The notes beneath the pieces are model-generated. The model searched no databases and had not been told where the DNA came from. It worked only from the letters and a program-made list of their open reading frames with translations. 64,000 nucleotides of DNA from Opisthorchis felineus (lineage: Eukaryota; Platyhelminthes; Trematoda; Opisthorchiida; Opisthorchiidae): NCBI GenBank assembly GCA_004794785.1, contig SJOL01006586.1, forward strand, positions 1,749,754 through 1,813,753. The letters run 5' to 3'. Shown piece by piece: positions 46,923 to 57,660 of the stretch (the first letter of the stretch is position 1; each line of letters opens with the position of its first letter). The translations under genes were made by a program, and so were the position numbers.

Positions 46923-47099
46923 AAGGCAAGGGCTATTGTGGATGTAGGCCAAATGAAAGCCATTTTTGACTCAACAAGACTTTGTGTGACATTCCCAGCG
47001 GACATCCTTTGCTGGAGCAGTCTGAGGTCAACCGACGAAACGGACGACTGGGGTAAGTACATAAATAGAGCAATTAAAAGAGCAACTGTTTCGATGTGG

Positions 47100-48360
47100 A
47101 TAACTTAGGAGTCTGGTGTGCAATTAAAGCGAATATTGGTAGCTCATGTAGTGATGACGGTTGATTTGTCGGAAAATTTAGCTACAAATGATTCATTAAC
47201 AATCGAAGTGACATCACCAGTGCTTTGTGAGAAATGCGCCAATTTGTGACACTTCCACCCGCAGCGTACTTCCACTAACAAAGAACTGATGATGTCACGT
47301 CGACTGGGGTGTCGCAGGTGGAAGTGCTATGTCGATGGGAAAGCATGATCTTGCTCAAAAACTTTACCTCTCTAATCATTGAGAACAAAAGTAGTTGCAT
47401 GTTGATGCATCTCACAGAGTAGTAGTGTCCCAATTTAGTGAGAGGAATGGAGCAAATTCGAAAGAAGGACGGTGCGAAAGTTGTTGCACCTGGAAATCAT
47501 CTCGGTATGTGGTTGCGATGGCCTCCAAGTTGAATGAGTTGCAAAATTCATCCTGAATTTTGGTGCGAGACAAAGCGTCAGCGACGACACCAACGGCCTA
47601 CTTTGCAAAAAACAAAATATAAACAGAAACTTGTGAAATAAAGTTTAGGTAACGGGTTTATGATAATGGAAACTGATCTGAAGAACCGTGGAAAACAAAA
47701 CTATGGTGTGTGTGACCTGATGAAATAAAAATTTCCTCCCTTTGGGCGGGTAGCGTGTATGTTTAACTGCCAGTTAACTAACTAAGAGTTTCTAGGTTTT
47801 CTGAACTGCACTTTGCACAGGAAGGCAAGTGTTTGAACTTTACTTTTAACAATTTGCTAAAGTACTTTGCAATCGGCAAAGTAAGATGCATCTGTCTTCT
47901 GGAGGAAAATCAAGCAGTATGAAATAACGGCTATAGTAGATAGGCTTCTCTTGACGGTGTCGAATTCAGTTGATAAGAGGACCAAAATGGTTGGGGTTCC
48001 CGTTGCAACGCATTCGTGAAGGCGAACAAGCCCGCTGCCTAAAAAAGAGTAAACCGAGATAACCAGTACTTTAGGCAGAACATCGGAGCAGGATTTTGAT
48101 AGATTTGGAAATATGGCACTCGGCCAAGGAGCCAATCTTTTGTACCAGGGGTTTGTGTCCGGTTCCATCGATATATTTTCCAGTAAACTCAGTGTCGTTT
48201 GAAACGAGAGCATATTTGGTTGGGTGAAGAGCAATGCCACACTGCCTCTGTAGTTCCAGTGCTTGGCGTAGGTGAAGCAAATGATCTTTTGTGGAGTTAT
48301 TGAAGACTGAAATACCACCACTATTGTCGTACACAAAGTTAAGACCAACTAACACTTATT
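47100..48360 (-). mobile_element. Gypsy retrotransposon remnant (RT to RNase H end)
   Basis: The minus strand reads, from 48355 down, a Gypsy RT C-terminal half: HLLHLRQALELQRQCGIALH, then PTKYALVSNDTEF and DGTGHKPL, preceded by a disturbed YxDD region (YDNSGGISVF). After frame changes come FDTVKRSL and a DAS-containing stretch (about 47960-47890), as at the start of RNase H. Near 47590-47552 VVADALSRTKI marks the end of the RNase H/connection region. Beyond it the sequence becomes hard to read. No LTRs were found. Confidence 0.75.
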
Positions 48361-50264
48361 CGATAAGTTCTTGGGGGTCTTGGTAACATACTTTAAAAGC
48401 ATTTGAGTAAAATTGTGCAGGCCAGAAGGAGTAGTTGTATTCGCTTTTGGAATGTTTTGTTTAGGAGCATTTGGACAGAAATCGTTCGTGTGAAAAATGG
48501 ATTATTTTTCGGAAATTACTGCGATATTTGTCGCTCGATGCTTCCTACATGTGCGTTGATCTCCTGAAGCATTTCTCGGATATATATGGGGGAGAGATTC
48601 TCAAGAGCTGCCGGAAGTGGCGATGATTTCCAAGCCCAATGTAGGCTGAAAGTCTGGTTTAAGGACAAACTGGGGTTCGTCTAACCACAGTTCTTTTCTT
48701 TTGTCCAGAAACACTATCCATTAGCTCGAGACTGAGAGCCTGTGTTTGTCGTAGGTTTGTCGTTCATTCCAGGTGTGTAAGTTGACGGTTAAATATATAT
48801 ATATGCACCACTGATTTCCCTTGAATATTTTGTGCGGACCGTGGTCATACTGTCAGCCACAGACGAGTTACACATTGAGTCAGACAGCTACAAGCGTCGC
48901 GTGCGCAGCATATGTAAATATTAGCTGCTCAAAAGTAAATTTGTGATAAGACCATGTGCTGCGTGCAATCTCCACTCTGGCATGTTGAATGCATCTAGGA
49001 TTCCCCCTTTGAGCCTCTGAACCGAGAAGAGAGGTTTGGAAGAAAAATACGACACTATACGGGAAATAATTAAGTAGTGAATATGTAAAAGTAACAAACA
49101 TTGGCACAATACTCGTGAGAATATCAACTCGAGATCGAAACCCAAGAGCTCAATTAGGAAAACGCGCTAAAACAAGAACATGGAGTCAGAAATTGTGAAG
49201 GTGGTCCAAGGACATAGGCAACACAAAAAGGAGCACTTCGTGGCGCGCGAAATATGAAATGTTGCAGGCTCACTATGATGAACATGGTTGATGCTCTATT
49301 CATTGCTCTGTTCATTATTCTCTTGTTTTAATATTCCAAGTGCTGTACACATACATAAATTCGAATACATACGTTCTACATGTTACGCTGCGCTGAATTC
49401 TGAATTTCTACTTCGTCTGATTATACCGATATACGTGCTGAACCCAATTACTACACTAACTAATTCTACAGGCCGTTATATTCGGACAATTTGTTCAGAA
49501 GGAGTTTTGTTCCAGTTAGAAGTTTGCTGAGCTCCATGTGAATTCATCTATACAATGGCGTGCATTTGAATTTCGAGGTTTGTCTCACTTAGACAACACT
49601 CATCCTATTTGCCACAGAGGACTAGGATGTGGAAAATCACAAATAATAAAAATAGTTAGGGAACGCAAAAATATCGAATGAACAAGGAGGAAAATGCGAC
49701 ACGGAACAAACTTACAGAAGTTTTGCAATTTCGCGTTCTCCTTTTTAATCCGCAGATTTCACCAACATGAGTTCGGGGGTTCCAGCAACGAATGACACTG
49801 AAAAGTGTCAATAAAAATAGTCTCGGTTTTAGAGCAACACCAGTCTGTATGTTGTGGACGACCGGGACCAGAGCCTGGAACCAAACGTGCAGGCGGCACC
49901 GAGGCTACGGAAATGAAATGAAGCCGAACACTACATGCAGCTATATGAAACGCTGACATAAATAAATAGGTAGCCGTAAGTGAAGGGCAGTTCAAAGGTA
50001 GGAACTGTTCTAAATGAAAGGCATCAGTCACTTGATCATACAGGCTCAGTACATAAGTGGGGCCCAACTAAAATAAGTTCGCAGATATTTTCACTTCTAC
50101 TCAGCTGAGGACAAGCGTGCGCTTGCCCAGAATTCAGAGTGGTCAGTGTGTGGAGCCATTTAAATTACCGACCACACGATGGAATACCGCGAAATTTTAC
50201 TGTGATTCATTTGGCCAGAAAAACAGAAATCTCCTCATTGCCTGTGAAGAGGAGCTTGGTATTC
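48361..50264. other. no supported gene
   Basis: No recognisable coding sequence. A short (TA)n run with ATATATATAT lies at about 48793-48804. Confidence 0.5.
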
Positions 50265-50597
50265 TATAGACGTAGTACATTACCCATAGGTTTGCTGAAA
50301 ACTCTTCGGGAGCCCACGACCGGTTCCGCCCTTCTTGAGGCTCATCAGGTAAGCGCAGTCTCCGAGTTTCCGTGAACCATATGTTCTACTTGAACCCAAA
50401 TTGGACAGATTTCGACAAATACACTCATTTGCATATCAGTGGTTTTGACGGGAGACCCGCCAACCCAGCTGAATCTATTGTTTATGATGTTTTCAAGCAG
50501 CTGAGTGTGCTGCACCAGGCCACCTCATGTTTCAGTAGGTACGAAAGTCGAGATATCACGGTACATTGCATAGACGTAATACATTACTCATAAGGTT
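50265..50597 (-). repeat. hammerhead repeat family C, best copy (one full unit)
   Basis: On the minus strand a unit runs from 50597 (AACCTTATGAGTAATG) through the body (GATATCTCG, AACATGAGGTGGCCTGGTGC, GATTCAGCTGGGTT, CAAATGAGTGTA) to a hammerhead ribozyme at 50354-50312 and a GAAGAGTTTTCAGCAA segment. It then begins again at about 50293 with the same 29-base sequence found at 50597-50569. The two occurrences are 304 bases apart, so the unit length is about 304 bp and the copy is slightly more than one monomer of a tandem array. A TGGTGCAGCAC segment resembles a Pol III A box, but no sure B box follows. Confidence 0.8.
50312..50354 (-). ncRNA. hammerhead ribozyme (type I-like, tiny stem III)
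   Basis: The minus-strand RNA has stem I GCUUAC (50354-50349) paired with GUGGGC (50317-50312), six pairs including two G.U. The core CUGAUGA is at 50348-50342, and stem II is GCCU/GGGC closing a six-base loop (50341-50328). The box GGAA (50327-50324) stands in place of GAAA, and CCGGUC (50323-50318) ends at the expected cleavage site. Stem III is only A-U plus the self-complementary CCGG, so two copies would have to pair for cleavage, as described for dimeric minimal hammerheads. The A-to-G change in the GAA box probably weakens this particular copy. Confidence 0.75.
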
Positions 50598-53500
50598 ATT
50601 CTGTTCATCTCGAATTGGTTTTAAAACTATGCCTGCGTGTGTACAGACACGTATGCGGGTAGAATTTTGTGTACGTGGAGCTTTTGCCCAGTGGCTAACT
50701 ATCTCGATCAACTAGGGTTCAAAACCGTCGTCACAAAATACGCTATGGGTTCACCACCCTGCACTGACACACAGGACCAATTTCAGCCAGTCAGTAGCCA
50801 AAACAAGAGGCCACTCTTCATCTCGGCAAAAGTAGTGGCTATTTAACGCCATGCTAATCATTTATGTCCAGCTCAATATCAGCTTGCGCTTGATTTTGGA
50901 CGCGTGAATGTTGGACCGATCACGTACCCCATAAACTAAATCTTCCCTCTCTCTGTTCAGATTTACTCCCCCATTTAACTCAGGTCCACATCTTTTACTC
51001 ATATCCGTACAACTTCAACCTCAACCTCAACCACTTTTCAGCCACTGTCATATGTCCACATATGCTCTGAAATCCATCTAGTGTTTTTCTATGCTTTCAG
51101 TATGTATTCCATAGTCAGTGTGTTGACAATACACAGTAAAATAAGACCTCCAGAAATTACGCCGACATGTTTGCTACTACCAAACCGCTGCTTTTTCTAA
51201 GTGAATGCTGTAAATTACTTAATGAGAAACGTTGATTCATACCTCGTGTTTTAGTTAAACTCCTCAAATCCTGTGGAAATATCCACAGGCTCTAGGACGA
51301 AGTAAGCCAACCTCTGTCCTAAATTTGCTAAATTTCGTAATATGTTTATTTCAGGAACAGGTGGTGATATTTGAGGCGCTTTGCATTGGGACATTGTAAT
51401 GAACCAAACGAAAAGCGAACCCCTTTGAATGGGCCCAAAATTTTGTACAGTAGAAGTACACCTCTGTGACGGGGATGTTTGAACCTAGCCAAATTCTCGC
51501 GCTTTAGTTCTGGTGGTTTAGCAATAAACTAAAACTCCAAAAAAATGTATCACATATCTACTTGGCCCATATCTAGAATTGCTAAAATCATTTTACAGAA
51601 TCGCGTTAGAAGTATAAAAATTGCGTAGTCGTACACTAGAATTATGAAGAACGGGGAGTTAAATGGCAAAAAACGCGTCTCACATAATATCACTCGTTTA
51701 ACCAGTAGAACTCTAGTCGCATCAGTGATACTTCATAAGAATTTTACGCACTGATCGAGCTTGCCACAAAGTATGAGTGAACCAAAGGAAGCCGAGCTTT
51801 TGGTGACTAAGTCAACTTAGACTGACGGTTGCACAACACTCCAAAGCTAAAATCACCAATTCACCCGGCGGTACGCATCACAGTCTGGACGAAAATAATA
51901 GGCACCATGTTGGCCAGCCCAGTCGCCGTCTAAATTTCTTCCATTTGACTGTCAGCACACAATAGTTTTCCGCAAAATATTTTAGTAAATTAGAGTAAAA
52001 CCTCTCAGCCAGACGTAATTTGTTGGAGGTTTTTGTTTATTTTCATCACGTACGAGGCCCTTGCAAACCCAGTTACTTCATACCGTCAGCCATCGGCGTA
52101 AAAGTGAGAACTTCAACCAAAGCCACCTGATTCAATGTAGATCTACTTTCTGATTCTCCGTGAATCATCTGGATGTGCACAAGACGCTTTCGCAAGTTCT
52201 TATGACATCCACCAAAATAGTTCCCTTTGGTTACTAAACAGTGTAATCCAATAGTGCTTTCTTATGGATTACTAAAGGCCCATTAGTCAAGGATAATAAT
52301 CTGTTAGTATTTGTCTTCTATACAAAACTGCTTACTGTTTTTATGGCTGAACATTACTCAGTTCTTATACCAACCAGTTATCACTTTTAAAACTTACTTA
52401 GTGGTGCAGCCAGGGTTTTCATAGCTTAGGATCAAGTAGTCAACTGATAGATTACCACGACTTAAGGTAACCGTTAACATCATTACCTGAGAAAAAAACA
52501 CGTTCTCGTAGCCTTCCGAATTTCTTTTGTGTCCTCTCTTGCATCCTCGAATATCTGCTGAAAAAAGAGGAAGATGCGATAAAAGCATGTTAGCTTGGTT
52601 AGCCAAAAAGTAAGGCGGATGAAAAACAAACAACAATAAGTAAAGCGTTTGCAACCACAGTTTTAGAAGACCAGAATCACCTACGACTTAAAGTGAGAAT
52701 CATCACCAGGGGCCTTGTGTCAAGAGGCCCAGCTTCTAGACTGATTTGCGGGTGTTAACGGTCTTAATTTTTAACACTAGTCTCGGAATTAATGAGTGTG
52801 CTTCAAAAATTTGCCACAACGCCTCTCTGCGAACAAGCACTCAACCTTAGGACCCCACTGCCTCAGAGGAGCAGAACATAGTTTATTTCAGTTTCGGCAG
52901 GGACCAACGATTTCTCTTTCCGTTTAGGTACTGTATTTTTGTCTTTGTAGCACCAGAAATAGAGATCAGCACCCAAAAATGACCTTCGTTAGCTTCACGT
53001 AAAGCACTGTGTGATGTACGTGGGTAGCCGGTCATCCACATTGTAACCCTATACATCGGCCAGCGGTTAAAATTGATATGTAAAACATGTAAAACATGAT
53101 ATACAGTTTGTAGCACGCCAACGTGTATGTGCAGTACGAAAGTGGAACCCAGACGTTGGATGTCGTTCTAAAAAGACATGAACAATGAATTCATTGCAAT
53201 TGTAATAATTAACTTCCAACCAGCTCACTCAAATCAACAGCCTGAAACCAAATGAGCTGTTTTTGACATGTTTATCTCAAATGCCCCTAGACAATGTGAC
53301 AATGTGACAGAGGGACAAGTCAGTATAAATCCCAGCGTCATTCCCCAAGTGCCGCTAGAATACATCAATGCAAGCCTACAATCTACACGAAAGGGCTGGC
53401 AAAGTCTGAACCGCTCACCGTGTTTCATGGGCTAAAGTTTGAGTCGTAAGCTTAAAACAAGTACCTTTTTTTTACAGTCTATTCATGCACATGCCAAACA

Positions 53501-54481
53501 TGAAAACATAATTGGTCCGAAGAAGCACAGCCACTCAACTAAAGTTTCCACAAACAGAATTTCGTGGCTAGGTGGTAGAGTGGGATAAGCTGGTACATTA
53601 AGAATGGCTCTTGTTCTAGACCGCGGTTTAAAGAAGGAGTCCGTCGCCCAAACCTTTTGCACTTTTTCCCGTCAGTGCATAAACCACGGGGTCTGTGCCA
53701 GTTATTTTGTTATTTCAGCTTTGGCGCTATCGTCTGTTCTAGCGAACACAATAGTAAAACAGTCTTAAGGTGTGTAACATCGATGTTATTTTGTATAAAT
53801 GGGATCATCTCTAAAGCACGTTTCTTCAGGGTACGCAGACATTATTCAACGTTAGTTTGGTTCGGGCACTTGGTAAACGTCAAATTAAACACACCTTTCA
53901 CACGGGTTAAGGTAAGATTTCCTGAAGCAAATCCTCCAAATTGTTTTGGATGATCTTGCTTGGTTGTACCATCCACCTTTAATTACTTTACACTGATTAG
54001 GCATTTAAATCGTCTTTCACTTGGCTTGTGCGTAGCTAATGATTAGAAGCAAAGGGGAATTAATTTCGCCGAAACCATGAGGTTCTTCAAATGGGAGATA
54101 ATATCTACAGAATATACAGTGTAAATTCCACCCAAGTGGATAGTTAACTAACGGTTGTATGTGTCATGTTCGACAGACGTAACAAATCAGATGCGTTTGT
54201 GGAGCGAACTTCAGCACAACACTGCTTTTGGGACGCTGGCTTTTTGTTCAGTATAATGATCGAAGGCAACCTGATGCGTTGTTCAGATTTGATGGGAGTA
54301 TGCATATTGGTGAATTATCCCCAGTCCCAGATATGCGCAACTAGTCAAGTGATGCAGCACTTTCAGACGTCCGCATGTGCATTACCAACATCCCGGTGAG
54401 ATATCTTTCTCATTGTAAAGCATGACGTCAGTTGGCTGGATCACGTCATAAAACGCAACGACGCTGTCGGAATATAAAGCC
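50598..54481. other. no supported gene
   Basis: No recognisable coding sequence. A tRNA-like head may be present near 50690 (GCCCAGTGGCTAACTA, later AGGGTTCAAAACC). Short direct repeats occur at about 53085 (TGTAAAACA twice) and 53295 (ACAATGTGAC twice). Confidence 0.45.
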
Positions 54482-54790
54482 TTCATCATGATAGCCGTAC
54501 TTGTTGTCGCTTACCTTGGTTATTCATCGTAGCTGCTAGGCCGATACCTATGCGCGCCGCTGGTTATCACACCTTAACTATGCGTGATAGCCTGATGCGG
54601 TTTTCAAAGATGGCCCTTGATCATCATAACCCTATGCGTTGCCGCTCACCTCGGCTACTTATGGTCACTGCTGGGCCCATGTCTATGTGTGACGTTGCTT
54701 GTGGCCTCAGCCATGCATAATGGCCTGATGCGATAGCCAACGACCGCCCTTCCTCATCACAAAAGCATGTGTTGTCGCTCTGCCATACCC
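54482..54790 (+). repeat. imperfect tandem repeat, period about 134 bp
   Basis: The motif TCATCATGATAGCC..TTGTTGTCGCT at 54484 recurs as TCATCATAACCC..CGTTGCCGCTC at 54620 and TCATCACAAAAG..GTGTTGTCGCTC at 54753. GCCTGATGCGG (about 54592) and GCCTGATGCGATAG (about 54724) are also shared. Roughly two and a third units are present. Confidence 0.65.
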
Positions 54791-54984
54791 GCGCCCAAAA
54801 AGTATAAAGCCACCATTGGACCATTTTTGTGGTCTTCAGTATCGGCTTATAGCTAAAAACCACTTCCATATTTCAGACCCGCCTAGCATGTTGAAGGCCG
54901 CTCGCTATATATGGCCCATAGTTCATGACGATATAGTACCAACCGCCTCTGCTTCCACCATCACGACTTAGCTATTCGAGTGCA

Positions 54985-57660
54985 TTGGTGAATAAATCAG
55001 CCAGTCCTGATACGATCTAACAGTCTCTGATAATGATGATCCAACTGGGGACTGCAAGGTTTACTCGGTCTCATTGCCTCAGCAACAGATATTCTTCGAC
55101 CCACACCCGAGTAACATAAATCGCCACAATGCCACCATTCCCGTCTTTGGCTTCCGAGCTGTCGGTAGACCTTGACTCCCCATCACCCATTCCCTCAATG
55201 AGCCTTGCCTTTCCACCCACATTTGTCCCACATGGTTGGCCTTTCCGGCCCACACCCATCTCTTACCATCCACCAACTGCTTCTGTACCATGTTCACCCA
55301 TTCCGCGACCCGTGGCCCCAACGATGCGAAGGAATGCACGGTTGGCAACTCTCCCTTTAATTGCATGCCCCTCTCCCAAAGACCTTCCCTAACGCATGTC
55401 GAGCCTCATTCTCCACTTTCTACAGTGAGTTAGGACCTACTTCCTCCCATTAACTTCTCTACCCCAGGCGTCAAGTTCAATTTGATTGACATTGAGCACA
55501 CGTCCAATTGACCCTACTTCACATATCACCACTGTTCTCTCCCAGAATCACTTAGTGCCAAACTCCACCGTAAGCGATTTCAAAAGCTTCCTAATTAGAA
55601 CAGCTTACTTGCCATTGAACTTATCACTATTATCACTAACAGAAAATGAAAAAGAAAGCCGCTTTTGTCAAACGCCTGCGCCACCAGCTTAACCTAGCTC
55701 TAATTATGTAATATACTCTGGGAAATCCTCCTATGCACCCAGAGCATCAATTGGAGCGGAGGAAAATGCTGTCTCGCGTAGGTTCACAGGGATTTGCAAA
55801 ATGCACGCGGCGTGACGCCTCTGACGCAGTTCGTTTTGCAAAGTCTCTACCGTTTTTCTTTAGACTGTAACTGCGCAATGTTCAGGTACCTTTCATCTGC
55901 AGACATACAACACGATTATGCGCCTCAGGTTTCTATCTCCGGTCTCTTGTCCCTGCAGGCTTTGAGTCCTCTAGACTTAAAGATAAAAAGACAATCGTTC
56001 AGCTGTGACACCCTTTCGGTGCCTAGCTGCCATGCCACCTGAAGGAAGCATGAGGGCTAGGATACTGCCAGGTTTCCCAAGCTTAGACTGGGGAAGTCGA
56101 GGAGCAGAGGTCGGATTCGAACCACGGACCTTCCGGTCAGTAAATCCGCGATCTAACCGCTGAGCCATCTCGCCCCCTAAATTCCCCCAACTTGCTGGAT
56201 TAGTTAGCATTTCTTCCTGCGCAAAACGTAATATCAGGTGTCCATAAACCCAGTCGATATGCTACTGTTCACCTTAGCCCCTAACTGGTGACCTATCTTC
56301 CTCTGCAGCCCCTCCATCCATGTTCTGAATTAGCGGTAATGAACCATTTCAAAAACTATCTGTCATGGCACTCTCAACCTCCTTTTGCCTTAACACGCTC
56401 TATTACAAGGAACCACTACCCACCCATATGCCCACCAGCTAGGCGCCCGGTAACATGAGCTAGCCACGAAAGCACGTACGCTTTAACCATGATTTCGGAA
56501 ACCATCTGCTTACCCCTCATCCCTTCCTATCCAGCTGTGGTGATGATTACACAAATAGCTATAAATTTATTGGCGCACGATTTAGCTAATGCACATCCCT
56601 CATATTCCCGTATGGCCACACCCGTTTGCATGGACCACTTGTCACCAATCCCTACCATCTCCACTTGAATGTCGATTATCGTTTTCGAAATCGGGCGGTA
56701 GCATCTCACTGCAGAAGCTTAAAATCATGAGCTTAGTGTTCTCTAGTAGACTATCCCTGACCCTTTTCCCCACTTTGAAACCCCAATCTTTATATGGCAT
56801 TCTTATGGCTTCGTCTGGTTAGTGCCCTCGAAGGATCTAAGAATATCATTGTTCAGCGCTGGTCTTACTTTGCCACTACTCCTTTGCTAATCCTTACTAT
56901 GCTAACAATCCTGACTCACCCAAGACGCACACGCACGTAGCAGTCCATCAACCCAAGTCCGACGTCGCAACCGCGGCACCCCAAGTGCCATACCCAGTCT
57001 AATGGCTTGCCTGTAGTTCACAATATCTCTATTTTTTCGGACCCAATGTGTCAACTGCGCCACCCCCAACACCGCCTCAGTCCGCCGAATTTGTTCCAAG
57101 ACCCCAATGAACTGGCCACTTTGCTCGTTCTGCCAATAAGGCAACTAGTTCATTCAGTGCCACCATTATAGTGTCAGTGTACCGGTGAAGATAGAACCCC
57201 TATGGGCGCCCCATGCGGCGTATGCTGGCTGTCATAGTAAAACTATCAGCTGCGAAGAATTTCTTAGGTTTGTCTAAGGAGACGCCCGCCACAACGACAC
57301 GAAACCTTTTCCTACATAAGTTGCGAATGGCTGCTCCATTTTTAGTTTGTGTGGACAAAAGTGACTTAATTATTGCTCGCATGCACTTTCATAACATTTT
57401 TAACTTCAATAGAAGATAAAACACGTAAAGAAACTAAATTCTCAATAACGAATTCCACCGCCTTCACAAAAACATCATGCTGAGCCATTGAAGCCGCAAA
57501 AATATGAACTCCGCTAACAAAACTGACCTTGAGCACGCTTAAACAAATCTTAGCAAAACTGAAATCGTCTGGGAAGGTTTTTGGGTTTTGAGTAAATACT
57601 GTGAAAGGCTTAAACTTTGTGTAAAATCTCCTTCGTGCAAACTGCGGCTTCGGCAAAATT
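54985..57660. other. pyrimidine-skewed region of unknown origin
   Basis: The plus strand is rich in C and T (for example 55125-55420 and 56230-56480), unlike its surroundings. Open stretches occur on both strands (55129-55392 plus; 55366-55079, 57144-56902 and 57656-57366 minus), but no domain is recognised. The region is interrupted by a SINE (56005-56177). It may be a decayed mobile element read on the minus strand. Confidence 0.35.
56005..56177 (-). repeat. tRNA-derived SINE family 1, copy 3 (best head)
   Basis: On the minus strand: GCGAGATGGCTCAGCGGTTA (A box region), CTGACCGGAAGGTCCG, GTGGTTCGAATCC (perfect B box), then the body, with a 3' block CATGGCAGCTAGGCACCG and AAAGGGTGTCACAGC. 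The head is a well-preserved tRNA-like sequence. The body is shared with copies 1 and 2, which excludes a plain tRNA gene. Confidence 0.85.

Noticed and set aside
48361..50264. Search for LTRs flanking the 47-48-kb Gypsy remnant
   Set aside because: No direct repeat could be identified by eye on either side.
53569..53640. tRNA-like words (TGGCTAGGTGGTAGAG, GTTCTAGACC)
   Set aside because: No cloverleaf could be drawn and no second copy was found.
56005..56177. Genuine tRNA gene
   Set aside because: The A and B boxes are good, but the sequence continues into a body shared with two other loci, so it is a SINE.
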